From Flavonifractor sp. An112 (lineage in GTDB: Bacteria > Bacillota > Clostridia > Oscillospirales > Oscillospiraceae): a stretch of DNA of 64,000 nucleotides. The notes under the pieces were generated by a model. The model had not been told where the DNA came from and made no database searches. It saw only the letters and a program-made list of their open reading frames with translations. How positions within the stretch are numbered: the stretch's first letter is position 1; each line of letters begins with the position of its first letter. Below are positions 16,311-25,851 of this stretch, piece after piece. The position numbers and the translations under genes were made by a program. The stretch is taken from the NCBI RefSeq assembly GCF_002161085.1, contig NZ_NFLU01000002.1, positions 233,187-297,186 on the forward strand. The letters are read 5' to 3'.

Positions 16311-16352
16311 ATTATAACACCAGAATTAGCATTGTCAATAGGAGAGTGCTAA
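16311..16352 (-). promoter_or_regulatory. hsp20 promoter overlapping a CIRCE element (HrcA operator)
   Basis: TTGACA (16338-16333), 16-bp spacer and TATAAT (16316-16311) face hsp20. The -35 box lies inside a CIRCE repeat at 16326-16352: minus-strand TTAGCACTC, nine-base spacer, then CAATGCTAA, which differs from the perfect GAGTGCTAA arm at its first three bases. CIRCE is the HrcA operator, most often on groE and dnaK; its use for hsp20 is less usual. Confidence 0.85.
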
Positions 16353-16408
16353 TGTTCACACAATCAATCAATATTGTTCACAATTTATGCGATTTCCCCC
16401 GCAAAAAA

Positions 16409-16441
16409 GCCGGGACCCGTTGCACTGCAACGGGTCCCGGC
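16409..16441 (-). terminator. Bidirectional terminator after the cytidylate-kinase-like gene
   Basis: A long perfect stem, GCCGGGACCCGTTGCA paired with TGCAACGGGTCCCGGC around a central C, flanked by A6 on the left and T5 on the right. It ends the minus-strand gene at 16454. Confidence 0.85.
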
Positions 16442-16453
16442 TTTTTCAAAAAA

Positions 16454-17047
16454 TCAGCTGTCGGCAATCGCTTGGGCTGCGGCACGAATCACAGCCACAC
16501 AGGCGTCGATACCAATGCGGCTGTTGACGCACAAATCGTATTCCCGGCTCTGTCCCCAGCGGCCGGTGGCAAAATAGTTATAATAGGAGGCCCTGGCTTT
16601 ATCCTGCCGGATCACATAGCTCTCCAGATTGTTCTCCTGTACACCGTACTCCTCCCGGGCGCGGCGGATTCGCTGATCCAGAGGCGCATTGACAAACACC
16701 TTCAGGCAGCGGGGCTGATCCCGGAGAATATAGTCGGCACAGCGGCCTACAATGACGCAGGACTCTCTGGCAGCAGCCTCCTTAATGACCTTGGCCTGAG
16801 CGATAAACACCTGGTCGGGTACCGACGGCGTCTGTACGCTGGTATAGAGGTCATAGAGAAAACTGTTGGTGGGGCGCTGATGCTCGGCGTTGCGGATAAA
16901 GTGCTCGGAAAAGCCGGTCTTTTTGGCCACATCGGAGATCAGCTGCTTGTCGTAGAACGTGATGCCCATCTCCTCGGACAACTGCTTGGCAATGAGCCGT
17001 CCGCCGGAGCCATATTCACGGCCGATGGTGATGACGATATGCTTCAT
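16454..17047 (-). CDS. Cytidylate kinase-like family protein
   Basis: A 197-residue P-loop protein starting MKHIVITIGREYGSGGRLIA, with the glycine-rich nucleotide loop (GREYGSGG, residues 9-16). Other family landmarks are ITFYDKQLI, SCVIVGRCADYIL and the lid-like RIRRAREEYG. It belongs to the widespread clostridial PF13189 group, related to cytidylate kinase. True Cmk activity is unproven and the biological substrate is unknown. It is monocistronic. A shorter paralogue is at 28683. Confidence 0.8.
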   Translation of the reverse strand: MKHIVITIGREYGSGGRLIAKQLSEEMGITFYDKQLISDVAKKTGFSEHFIRNAEHQRPTNSFLYDLYTSVQTPSVPDQVFIAQAKVIKEAAARESCVIVGRCADYILRDQPRCLKVFVNAPLDQRIRRAREEYGVQENNLESYVIRQDKARASYYNYFATGRWGQSREYDLCVNSRIGIDACVAVIRAAAQAIADS

Positions 17048-17164
17048 AAGGACACCTCCTATCCTGATTTTAGTATAATGCTTTTTCCACCTTCCGTCAA
17101 AGAGTTTTTCATACCTTATATTTATTATCCTATGTTAACACGCAAAATTTATTACGGCTTTCGA

Positions 17165-17192
17165 TTGACTTTCCGTCGAACTTGAGTATAAT
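17165..17192 (+). promoter_or_regulatory. Promoter of the 67-residue membrane protein gene
   Basis: TTGACT (17165-17170), 16-bp spacer, TATAAT (17187-17192). The transcript starts near 17199, just before a small hairpin (ATCTGG...CCAGAT). Confidence 0.6.
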
Positions 17193-17280
17193 AATTGCCA
17201 TCTGGACCCTGCGCCCAGATGATCTTTTCCCGCCTCAATGGGAACTGAAAAAGAGAGTACAAAGAGAAAGGAGTGTCCAT

Positions 17281-17484
17281 ATGTTTATCCTGGGTATCAT
17301 TCTGATCATCGCCGGTATCGGCTGCGCCGGTTACGGTTTTATGCAGAACAACAGCCTGGAGGCCCAGTTCACCAGCATCATGAGCAGCGGTACCGCTAAC
17401 CCCGGCACCATGTTCATCGTCATCGGCGTGATCCTGCTGGTGGTCGGCATCATCCTGTGCGTGGTCGGCAAAAAGAAAAACTAA
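17281..17484 (+). CDS. Small two-helix membrane protein (67 aa)
   Basis: The ATG at 17281 has a strong AAAGGAG site seven bases upstream, so longer versions of the frame are unlikely. The 67 residues form two hydrophobic helices (FILGIILIIAGIGCAGYGF and MFIVIGVILLVVGIILCVV) separated by a short polar stretch, ending in GKKKN. The layout resembles DUF3185-style small membrane proteins, but the family is not certain. It is monocistronic with a promoter and terminator of its own. Confidence 0.75.
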   Translation: MFILGIILIIAGIGCAGYGFMQNNSLEAQFTSIMSSGTANPGTMFIVIGVILLVVGIILCVVGKKKN

Positions 17485-17500
17485 GGTATTACATATGCCA

Positions 17501-17526
17501 CGGGCGGTCGCCAATGCGACCGCCCG
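17501..17526 (+). terminator. Terminator after the 67-residue membrane protein
   Basis: CGGGCGGTCGC / GCGACCGCCCG (11-bp stem, loop CAAT) followed by TTCTTCTTT. Confidence 0.8.
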
Positions 17527-17617
17527 TTCTTCTTTGCAACCCGGCAGTCAAACTGGTGCACTTCCTACCGGTCGGATCGGGTGTTTTTCGTCAAATATGC
17601 AATTCTTCTTTTTTCTC

Positions 17618-17646
17618 TTGCATTTCATGGCGCTATGAATTATAAT
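17618..17646 (+). promoter_or_regulatory. gdhA promoter
   Basis: TTGCAT (17618-17623), 17-bp spacer, TATAAT (17641-17646), about 95 bases upstream of the gdhA start. No obvious operator is seen. Confidence 0.65.
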
Positions 17647-17713
17647 AACTTCAACACAGCAAAGTGTTCCTCTGAACAGCTGAACACAATCAAATTTCGG
17701 TCGGTCCCCCTAG

Positions 17714-19096
<1,383 letters not shown>

Positions 19097-19314
19097 GCTG
19101 ACGCCAAAATAATAAACCAGCCTATTGAGGAGGGATGCGGCATCATGCCGTATCCCTCCTTTCGTGTCGGCCACCGGGCCCCATTGCAGATGGGGCGGCG
19201 CGCAAGCGCCGTACAAGCGTTTTGCCCACAGGCAAAACCTTGATGCCGGGCGGATTCATTCCGCCCGAGCAGATTCAATCACGGGGGTCCCCAACCTGCT
19301 CCGCAGGTTGGGGC
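19097..19314 (+). repeat. Structured intergenic element, copy 2 (after gdhA)
   Basis: A 218-bp insert between two copies of the gdhA 3' end. From left to right: a terminator-like hairpin (19129-19159), a GGGGC/GGCGC pairing region (about 19170-19210), a hairpin GTTTTGCC/GGCAAAAC (19219-19238), CTTGATGC, a hairpin CGGGCGGA/TCCGCCCG (19247-19267), AGCAGATT, and an 11-bp hairpin CCCCAACCTGC/GCAGGTTGGGG (19289-19313). The right-hand two thirds matches the element at 1667-1822 in order of parts and orientation. No protein is encoded. Confidence 0.75.
19129..19159 (+). terminator. Hairpin just after gdhA, inside the inserted element
   Basis: GGAGGGAT and ATCCCTCC arms with an inner CGGCAT/ATGCCG stem, followed by TTTC. 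It can terminate the gdhA transcript before the rest of the element. Confidence 0.65.
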
Positions 19315-19352
19315 TGGCCGACGCCATGATCTGGCAGGGCGTTTCCTACTAA
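19315..19352 (+). repeat. Duplicate copy of the gdhA 3' end (38 bp)
   Basis: Positions 19315-19352 repeat 19059-19096 with one mismatch (T to C at a third codon position), including the stop codon, encoding the same [11 protein letters not shown] end. It is followed directly by a good terminator, so this copy probably marks the original gene end. Confidence 0.9.
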
Positions 19353-19365
19353 TCTTTAAACAAAA

Positions 19366-19399
19366 ATGGCATCCATCCTTTACAACGGATGGATGCCAT
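19366..19399 (+). terminator. Probable original gdhA terminator
   Basis: A 13-bp stem ATGGCATCCATCC / GGATGGATGCCAT followed by TTTTTC, located 14 bases after the duplicated gdhA stop codon. Confidence 0.85.
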
Positions 19400-19453
19400 T
19401 TTTCTTTATTTATGATATAATACCAGCATTCTGAGAAATACGAGGATTACTCT

Positions 19454-21037
19454 ATGCTCCGCATCCAAAACATCTCCCTGCCCCTTGACGGCAGCCAAGG
19501 GCAGCTGAAAAAAAAGGCCGCCCGCATTCTGGGCGTGAAACCGGAGGTCATCACCGGGCTGTCTTTGGCCCGACAATCCATCGACGCCCGGAAAAAGAAC
19601 GACGTCCACTACGTCTGCACTGTGGATGTAACCGTGGCCGACGAGGGCAGAGTCATGGCCCGGTGCCGGGACAGAAACGTCTCCCTGCACCAGAGCGCCC
19701 CCTATGTTTTCCCAACCGTGCGGCGGACCTCTTCCCTGCCGCCGGTGGTGGTCGGTATGGGCCCCGCCGGTCTGTTTGCCGCCCTGTTCCTGGCCCGCAA
19801 CGGTCTGGCCCCCATCGTGCTGGAGCGGGGCCGCCCGGTGGAGGAACGAACTGCCGATGTGGAACGCTTCTGGACTACCGGCGTACTGAACCCATCCTCC
19901 AACGTCCAGTTTGGTGAGGGAGGGGCAGGTACCTTCTCCGACGGTAAGCTGACCACCGGCACCCACGATCCCCGGATCTCCACCGTGTTCCGCACCCTGG
20001 TGGAGGCGGGAGCTCCTGCGGACATCCTTTACCAGCACAAGCCCCACATCGGTACCGATGTGCTGCGGGACGTGGTCAAAAATATTCGACAGGAACTGAT
20101 CCGCCTGGGCTGCGACGTGCGCTTCGGCCATCAGCTCACCGGTCTCATCCTCCGGGATGGGGCGGTAGCCGGACTGACTGTAGAAGGCCCTCAGGGAAGC
20201 TATGATCTGCCTTGTGACACACTGGTCCTCTCCCCCGGCCACTCCGCCCGGGACACCTTCCAGATGCTGCTGGAGGCCGGCGTTCCCATGGAACAGAAGC
20301 CCTTTGCCATCGGCGTGCGCATCGAGCACCCCCAGAGCGCGGTCTCTCTGGCTCAGTTTGGCCCCGCCTGGGAGAAACTGCCCGCCGCCGACTACAAGCT
20401 GGCCTGCCACCTGCCTAACGGCCGCTCCGCCTTTACCTTCTGCGTCTGTCCCGGCGGCCAGGTGGTAGCCGCCGCCTCGGAGGAGGGGCGGCTGGTAACC
20501 AACGGCATGAGCCATCGGGCCAGAGACGGCAAAAATATCAACGGCGGCTTTTTGGTGGGGGTGGGTCCCGCCGACTTCGGCTCCGACCACCCTCTGGCCG
20601 GAGTTGCTTTCCAGCGACACTGGGAGGAGGCTGCCTTCCAACTGGGCGGCAGAAATTATCATGCCCCTGCCCAGACCGTAAAGGATTTCCTGGCCCGGCA
20701 AGCCTCCAAAACTCTGGGCACTGTGGAACCCACTTACCGTCCCGGCGTCACCCCCACCGACCTTGACCGCTGCCTGCCCGACTATGTCACCGACACCCTG
20801 CGGGGCGCCCTGCCGGTCTTTGACCGGAAGCTCCACGGTTTTGCCGCGCCGGACAGCCTGCTCACCGGTGTGGAGAGCCGCTCCTCCTCCCCTGTCCGCA
20901 TCCTCCGGGGGGAGGCCTACCAGTCCACCGTCCGGGGCCTCTATCCCTGCGGCGAGGGGGCCGGGTATGCGGGTGGGATCACCTCCGCCGCCGTGGACGG
21001 CATTCGAGTGGCCGAAGCGTTAGCCGCACAACCCTAA
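19454..21037 (+). CDS. FAD-dependent dehydrogenase, COG2509 type
   Basis: A 527-residue flavoprotein. Residues 1-90 form the family's N-terminal domain (LRIQNISLPLDG...), followed by the FAD-binding motif VVVGMGPAGLFAALFLARNG (about residues 98-117). NVQFGEGGAGTFSDGKL and the C-terminal YPCGEGAGYAGGITSAAVDG are typical of this uncharacterised dehydrogenase family. It is probably a cytosolic oxidoreductase; the substrate is unknown. It stands alone between the gdhA element and a terminator. Confidence 0.88.
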   Translation: MLRIQNISLPLDGSQGQLKKKAARILGVKPEVITGLSLARQSIDARKKNDVHYVCTVDVTVADEGRVMARCRDRNVSLHQSAPYVFPTVRRTSSLPPVVVGMGPAGLFAALFLARNGLAPIVLERGRPVEERTADVERFWTTGVLNPSSNVQFGEGGAGTFSDGKLTTGTHDPRISTVFRTLVEAGAPADILYQHKPHIGTDVLRDVVKNIRQELIRLGCDVRFGHQLTGLILRDGAVAGLTVEGPQGSYDLPCDTLVLSPGHSARDTFQMLLEAGVPMEQKPFAIGVRIEHPQSAVSLAQFGPAWEKLPAADYKLACHLPNGRSAFTFCVCPGGQVVAAASEEGRLVTNGMSHRARDGKNINGGFLVGVGPADFGSDHPLAGVAFQRHWEEAAFQLGGRNYHAPAQTVKDFLARQASKTLGTVEPTYRPGVTPTDLDRCLPDYVTDTLRGALPVFDRKLHGFAAPDSLLTGVESRSSSPVRILRGEAYQSTVRGLYPCGEGAGYAGGITSAAVDGIRVAEALAAQP

Positions 21038-21041
21038 AGTA

Positions 21042-21080
21042 AAGTTCGCCGGCACATTGCTGCGGCGGCGAACTTTTTTA
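21042..21080 (+). terminator. Terminator after the COG2509 flavoprotein
   Basis: AAGTTCGCCG / CGGCGAACTT stem (21042-21051, 21066-21075) with TTTTT following. Confidence 0.75.
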
Positions 21081-21139
21081 CTTCCGATGCAATCATTTGC
21101 CTCGCTCAGGTGTGTTATGGGCAGAAAGGAGAGAGCGCC

Positions 21140-21625
21140 ATGGCCATGCAGCTCCAGGGGGATGCCCCCTTCTCCTACGCAATGGAACACCATCTGGACA
21201 CCGTATACCGGGCGGCCTGCCACAACGCCCCCACCTTACAGGACGCGGAGGATGTAACCCAGGAGGTCTTTGAGGCCCTGCTGCGCAGCGGCAAGGGCTT
21301 TCACGACGGGGAACATCTGAAGGCCTGGCTGCTGCGGGTGACCATCAACAAGTGCAAAAATCTCCGCCGGGCCAAGCGCAGCGGCGAAGTGCCGCTGTCC
21401 GAACACTTCCCCGCTCCTCCGGGGGCGGACGGCTCGGTACTGGACGAGGTGCGGGCCCTACCGGAGCCCTACCGCAGCACCATCTACCTGCACTATTTTG
21501 AGGGGTACACCGCTGCTGAGATCGGGGTGATCTTAGGGGCCAAGCGGAACACGGTACTGTCCTGGCTGGCCCGGGGGCGGCAGGCCCTGCGGGAACGGAT
21601 GATCGGAGGCTTTGAGGATGAATAA
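21140..21625 (+). CDS. ECF-type RNA polymerase sigma factor
   Basis: A 161-residue sigma factor from the ATG at 21140, which has an AAAGGAGAG site. Region 2 (YRAACHNAPTLQDAEDVTQEVFEAL) and region 4 (LPEPYRSTIYLHYFEGYTAAEIGVILGAKRNTVLSWLARGRQAL) are clear. Its last eight bases overlap the next gene, a membrane-anchored protein likely to hold the sigma factor inactive. An upstream string ATGCAAtCATTT...TCGCtCAG (21087-21109) resembles one found before the second ECF module at 57 kb and may be an ECF promoter, suggesting autoregulation. Confidence 0.9.
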   Translation: MAMQLQGDAPFSYAMEHHLDTVYRAACHNAPTLQDAEDVTQEVFEALLRSGKGFHDGEHLKAWLLRVTINKCKNLRRAKRSGEVPLSEHFPAPPGADGSVLDEVRALPEPYRSTIYLHYFEGYTAAEIGVILGAKRNTVLSWLARGRQALRERMIGGFEDE

Positions 21626-23054
21626 GACGGATTATCTGGCCCAAGTTGAGAACCTCCACGCCTCTCAGCAGCTGCGGGAGCGGATCACCGCCCTTCCCGC
21701 CGCCCGCAGGCAGTCCCGGCGATTCAAGCCCTGGATGGGGGTATGCGCTGGTCTGGCCGTGGTGGTACTGGGCGGTTTCTGGCTGCTGCCCCGGATCGGA
21801 GGCAGCAGCGGCGGCGCCGGTGCTGGTCACGACGAGGCCTCCACCTTCATGTCCTACGCCGGGCCGGTCTTTCCTCTGACCACACTGGAGGACGTCAATC
21901 TGACTGCTGAGCGGCACATCACCCTGGACTTTGCCCCATGGCAAGACGGAAACAGCACCAAAATCCAGATCAAAGACTCCTATGTACTCACCAATCCCAC
22001 CGACACCGACCTGACCGTCACCCTGGTCTATCCCTTTGCCGGGAGTTTCTATGAACTCTATCCCGTTACCTTGACGGCAGACGGCACGGAGTTGGAGACC
22101 ACCATTTACCCCGGCGTGGGCGGGAACCAAAGCGTGGAGTCCTGGGAGGAATACGCGGCCATCATCAAGGGCGGAGATCTGGCAGCCGCCCACCAGGAGG
22201 CTCCCACCCTGGACACTCCGGTGACGGTCTATTCTTTTTCCGACTTTGTCCTTCCGGAAAGCGATGCCACCGCCCCTACCCTGGCGGTGACCTACCCCTG
22301 GTCGGAGGACGCCCCCGCCGTATTGACCTACGGCTTCGACGGCAGCGGGATTGACGAGGAGGCAGGCTGGGCCCAACGCCAGTTCTCTCTGCCCGATTCC
22401 AACTCGCCCCATGCCGAGGATCCCCGACTACTCATCGTAGTGGGAGATCCGTTGGAGGAATACACCATTCAGGGTTACCAGGACGGCGGCTGTACCCCCG
22501 GAGAGGAGCTGGCAGGCGTCTCGGCCCACGTCACCCAGTACCAGTCCACTCTGGGTGACGTACTGGATTCTCTCTGCCAGGCTCCAGACACCCTGGATCA
22601 AAAGTACGGAAAACCAATGGGTGTTCTTGCACTTTCCCGAGCAGTATTCTTTGACACCCTCTGCAAGAGCTTCGGAACCTCCATCCCGTCCAACATGACG
22701 ATGCTGGAGATGGTATTCGAATGGTGCAACATCCAGGAACGCATTTTTTACGGGGAGGCCGCCCTCACCATCCCCGCCGGGGAGCGTGTCACGATAGAGG
22801 CCTCCTTTACCAAGGAAGGCAGCTACGACTTCGTGTGCGCCCACACGGAGAACCGCGGAATCTACGGCTATGATCTTCTGACTCAGCTGGGTTCCAACCT
22901 GACCTGTACGCAGCAGACCGCCACTTTGGAGGACCGGGGTTTGATTCAGATCGCCCGTCAGAATTTCGGCTTCGACCTGAAAAAGGGGATCAAAACTGTC
23001 TCTCTGGATCCGTCGACCGAACACTACTACCTGGAGGTCCGCAGAGCCAATTGA
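21618..23054 (+). CDS. Membrane-anchored partner of the ECF sigma factor (putative anti-sigma)
   Basis: A 478-residue protein from ATG 21618, overlapping the sigma stop as ATGAATAA. The short N-terminal cytosolic part (MNKTDYLAQVENLHASQQLRERITAL) resembles the sigma-binding end of anti-sigma proteins. A single membrane helix (about residues 40-58) is followed by a large extracellular region with a conserved-looking beta-rich part (VLTNPTDTDLTVTLVYPFAG). I do not recognise the extracellular fold. Genetic coupling to the sigma gene argues for an anti-sigma or sensor role. Confidence 0.65.
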   Translation: MNKTDYLAQVENLHASQQLRERITALPAARRQSRRFKPWMGVCAGLAVVVLGGFWLLPRIGGSSGGAGAGHDEASTFMSYAGPVFPLTTLEDVNLTAERHITLDFAPWQDGNSTKIQIKDSYVLTNPTDTDLTVTLVYPFAGSFYELYPVTLTADGTELETTIYPGVGGNQSVESWEEYAAIIKGGDLAAAHQEAPTLDTPVTVYSFSDFVLPESDATAPTLAVTYPWSEDAPAVLTYGFDGSGIDEEAGWAQRQFSLPDSNSPHAEDPRLLIVVGDPLEEYTIQGYQDGGCTPGEELAGVSAHVTQYQSTLGDVLDSLCQAPDTLDQKYGKPMGVLALSRAVFFDTLCKSFGTSIPSNMTMLEMVFEWCNIQERIFYGEAALTIPAGERVTIEASFTKEGSYDFVCAHTENRGIYGYDLLTQLGSNLTCTQQTATLEDRGLIQIARQNFGFDLKKGIKTVSLDPSTEHYYLEVRRAN

Positions 23055-23060
23055 GCAAAA

Positions 23061-23086
23061 AAGAGCCGCCCTAAAGGGCGGCTCTT
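23061..23086. terminator. Bidirectional terminator between the ECF operon and gltA
   Basis: AAGAGCCGCCCT / AGGGCGGCTCTT with T-runs outward on both strands, serving two convergent transcripts. Confidence 0.85.
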
Positions 23087-23096
23087 TTGTTGTTGT

Positions 23097-24461
23097 TCAG
23101 CGCTGATCCATAGGCACATAATCCGCATGGCTGCCCACATACTTATAGGCAGGACGGATAATTTTACCCATATTGATAAGCTCCTCGATGCGGTGGGCGG
23201 ACCAGCCTGCCACACGGGCCATAGCAAAGATGGGCGTATACAACTCCAGAGGCAGATCCAGCATATGGTACACAAATCCGGAGTAGAAGTCCACATTGGC
23301 GGACACACCCTTGTACATCTTCCGCTCCCCGGCAATGACCTCGGGGCCCAGACGGGCCACCATGGAGTAGAGTTCGTACTCCTCGTTGCGGCCTTTCTCC
23401 CGGGACAGCTTTTCCACAAATGTTTTGAAGATGTTGGCGCGGGGGTCGGACAGAGAGTAAACGGCATGGCCCATACCGTAGATCAGGCCCGCTTTGTCAA
23501 AGGCCTTCTTGTCCAGCAGATCCTGGAGATACTGCCGCACCTCGTCCTCATCCTTCCAGTCCCTTACGTGCTCCTTCATGTCCTCAAACATCTGCACCAC
23601 CTTGATATTGGCACCGCCGTGCTTGGGACCCTTCAGAGAGGCCAAGGCCGCCGCCATACAGGAGTAGGTATCGGTGCCGGAGGAGGTAACCACATGGGTG
23701 GTGAAGGTGGAGTTGTTACCGCCGCCGTGCTCGGCATGGAGGGTCAGACAGATGTCCAGCACATGGGCCTCCCAGAAGGAATAGGAGGAATCCGCCCGCA
23801 GCAGGGAGAGGATGTTCTCCGCCGCCGACAGTTCCGGCCGGGGCGCGTGGATGTACAGGCTGCTGCCGCTCTTATAGTTATAGGCCTGATAGCCGTAGAC
23901 GCTGAGCATGGGGAACAGGGCAATAAGCTGGACGCACTGGCGCATGACATTGGGCAGAGAGATGTCGTCGGCCCGGTCATCGTAGGAGGCCAGGTTGAGG
24001 ACACTGCGGGCCAGGGAGTTCATAATGTCATGGCTGGGCGCCTTCAAAATTACGTCCCGCACAAAATTGTTGGGGAGGGAACGATAGTAAGACAGCTGCT
24101 TGGTAAAGCCGTCCAGTTCCTCCTTGGTGGGCAGTTTGCCCAGCAAAAGCAGATAGGCGGTCTCCTCAAAGCCAAAGCGCCCCTCCTTCAGAGCGCCTGC
24201 CACCAGCTGCTCCACGTCCACGCCGCGGTAATACAGCTTGCCCTCACAGGGAACCTCCTGTCCGTCCACGATCTTCTTGGCCACAATATCGGAGATCTCG
24301 GTCAGTCCGGCAAGCACACCCTTACCGTTCAGATCACGCAGGCCCCGCTTCACATCATACTTTACAAAATCGCCTGGATCGATGCGGCTATTTTCTTTTG
24401 CCATAGTCGCCAGGCTCTCGATTTCAGGCGTAATATTACAGTAATTCGGATTGCTTGCCAT
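23097..24461 (-). CDS. gltA: Citrate synthase (si-type family)
   Basis: A 454-residue enzyme condensing acetyl-CoA and oxaloacetate. The catalytic His regions are visible (CLTLHAEHGGGNNSTF with the first His, and KGPKHGGANIKV / YGMGHAVYSLSDPR with the second), as is the YRGVDVEQL motif near residue 80. The protein is longer at the N-terminus than the E. coli type, as in other clostridial citrate synthases. With gdhA nearby it supports 2-oxoglutarate and glutamate formation through a partial oxidative branch. Upstream, a T-N11-A type repeat overlaps a -10-like sequence. Confidence 0.94.
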   Translation of the reverse strand: MASNPNYCNITPEIESLATMAKENSRIDPGDFVKYDVKRGLRDLNGKGVLAGLTEISDIVAKKIVDGQEVPCEGKLYYRGVDVEQLVAGALKEGRFGFEETAYLLLLGKLPTKEELDGFTKQLSYYRSLPNNFVRDVILKAPSHDIMNSLARSVLNLASYDDRADDISLPNVMRQCVQLIALFPMLSVYGYQAYNYKSGSSLYIHAPRPELSAAENILSLLRADSSYSFWEAHVLDICLTLHAEHGGGNNSTFTTHVVTSSGTDTYSCMAAALASLKGPKHGGANIKVVQMFEDMKEHVRDWKDEDEVRQYLQDLLDKKAFDKAGLIYGMGHAVYSLSDPRANIFKTFVEKLSREKGRNEEYELYSMVARLGPEVIAGERKMYKGVSANVDFYSGFVYHMLDLPLELYTPIFAMARVAGWSAHRIEELINMGKIIRPAYKYVGSHADYVPMDQR

Positions 24462-24511
24462 GAAAAACCTCCATTCTCTTCACATACCCAGGGGATAACC
24501 CCTTTGCCAAT

Positions 24512-24531
24512 TAGTTCATTGCTAACTATTA
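24512..24531 (-). promoter_or_regulatory. Possible LysR-type operator upstream of gltA
   Basis: TAGTT, seven bases, AACTA (24512-24528) overlaps a TAATAG sequence (24531-24526) 65-70 bases before the gltA start. LysR-type regulators such as CcpC or CitR control citrate synthase in other Firmicutes and use T-N11-A boxes. No convincing -35 box is seen, so confidence is low. Confidence 0.3.
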
Positions 24532-24607
24532 TGCCATGAAAATGTTACCACAGTATGAATCGCACTTTATTTTTTCTTTGAAATATTTGTCAGCTTATAA
24601 AAGAAAG

Positions 24608-24638
24608 ACCCGCTGCGGCAGCGCCGGACAGCGGGTCG
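24608..24638 (-). terminator. corA terminator
   Basis: GACCCGCTG / CAGCGGGTC arms (nine pairs) with an inner GC-rich loop, followed on the minus strand by TTTCTTTT. Confidence 0.75.
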
Positions 24639-24642
24639 AAAT

Positions 24643-25566
24643 TTAGAACAGATCTTTCTTCTTCAGGATGATGCCTGTCACCAGAATCACGCCCAGGGAC
24701 AGCACCAGTGGGAACCACCAGAAATGGTCCAGGGGCAGATTGGCTACGTTCATGCCGTAGAAGCTGAAGAAAATATTGGGGATGGTGAGCAGGATGGTGA
24801 TGGAGGTCAGCACCTTCATGATCACGTTCAGGTTGTTGGAGATTACGGAGGCAAAGGCGTCCATCATGCCGGAAATGATGGAGGAATAGATGTTGGCCAT
24901 CTCAATAGCCTGGCGCACCTCGATGAGCACGTCCTCCAGCAGATCGTGGTCCTCCTCATAAAGGGTGATGATGCGTCCCCGGAGGATCTTCTCCAACGTG
25001 ACCTCATTAGCCTTTAGGGAGGTATTAAAGTAAACCAGCGATTTCTCCAGGTCCAGCAGCTGGATAAGCTCCTTGTTCCGCTGGGATTTGTAGAGCTGCC
25101 GCTCCATGTAGTTGTAGATCTTGTCGATTTGCTTCAGGTATTGCAGGAAGCGCTTAGCCACCTGGAGCAGCATATAGAGAATAAACTGGGTCCGCTTCTG
25201 GGTGTCTGCGTTACGCACCAGCCCATCCTGGAAATCCTTCAGAATGGAAGTCTCTTTCAGGCAGACTGTAATAATGTGCTTTTCCGTGACGATAATGCCC
25301 AGAGGCAGGGTGGAATACACCACCGCGTCATCCTTCTCCACCGAAGGAGCGTCAATGATGATGAGGGTCTGTCCCTCTTCCGTGTCGATACGGGAGGTCT
25401 CTTCTTCATCCAGCGCGGCCCGCAGGAAGGTGGGCTCCACGCCCAGGGTCACCGCCACTGTGTTCAATTCATCCTCGCTGGGATAAGTCAGGTTGACCCA
25501 GCAGCCGTCCCGTACGGCATCCAGCTTGGTCATTTTCCCATTGATGGTCTTATGGATGGAAAGCAA
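24643..25566 (-). CDS. corA: CorA-family magnesium/divalent cation transporter
   Basis: About 307 residues. The long cytosolic N-terminal domain ends in the stalk helix, then two membrane helices follow. The CorA signature is present between them as FYGMNVANLPLD (the G-M-N motif of the pore mouth). The protein ends GIILKKKDLF, the usual basic tail. The start is uncertain: GTG 25620 and GTG 25575 lack a ribosome site, whereas TTG 25566 has AAAGG ten bases upstream, giving LLSIHKTINGKMTKLD, which aligns with relatives. A 280-base leader precedes it. Confidence 0.88.
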   Translation of the reverse strand: MLSIHKTINGKMTKLDAVRDGCWVNLTYPSEDELNTVAVTLGVEPTFLRAALDEEETSRIDTEEGQTLIIIDAPSVEKDDAVVYSTLPLGIIVTEKHIITVCLKETSILKDFQDGLVRNADTQKRTQFILYMLLQVAKRFLQYLKQIDKIYNYMERQLYKSQRNKELIQLLDLEKSLVYFNTSLKANEVTLEKILRGRIITLYEEDHDLLEDVLIEVRQAIEMANIYSSIISGMMDAFASVISNNLNVIMKVLTSITILLTIPNIFFSFYGMNVANLPLDHFWWFPLVLSLGVILVTGIILKKKDLF

Positions 25567-25846
25567 TTCACTCACGCCTTTCTGGGCGCAGGGACCAAAA
25601 AGGCATAAAAATCCCCGCACACCTATTGTCTCGCTGATTCGTTCCGCTTATACCAGCGGACCGAAAAAGGGCACAGGCGTGCGGGCGCTCCCGGTTATAC
25701 CGGTCAAACGCCGATCCAATACGCCGTGCCAGTTGTGTTGCATTCTCGACTCAGAGGGTCACCGCTCACGGCGCATATCACTCCCTTATGACATAATCTG
25801 TTTCCCCTAAAAACTGGCTGACTGGTACTGCCAGCCGTTGGGCTAT
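25567..25846 (-). promoter_or_regulatory. Long structured leader of corA, class not recognised
   Basis: About 280 bases separate the promoter from the start codon. A long helix is possible between ATGCGCCGTG and CACGGCGTAT (minus strand, about 25775 to 25718), enclosing a conserved-looking bulge. Further down are a GC-rich block followed by CTTTTTC (about 25665) and a hairpin around GCGGGGA...TCCCTGC close to the start. Magnesium transporters often carry the M-box riboswitch, but I do not find its GTTAGGTGAGGCTCC core, so the class is unknown. Confidence 0.45.
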
Positions 25847-25851
25847 CCCTT

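Noticed and set aside
25567..25846. M-box magnesium riboswitch before corA
   Set aside because: No match to the GTTAGGTGAGGCTCC-type core; kept only as an unknown leader.
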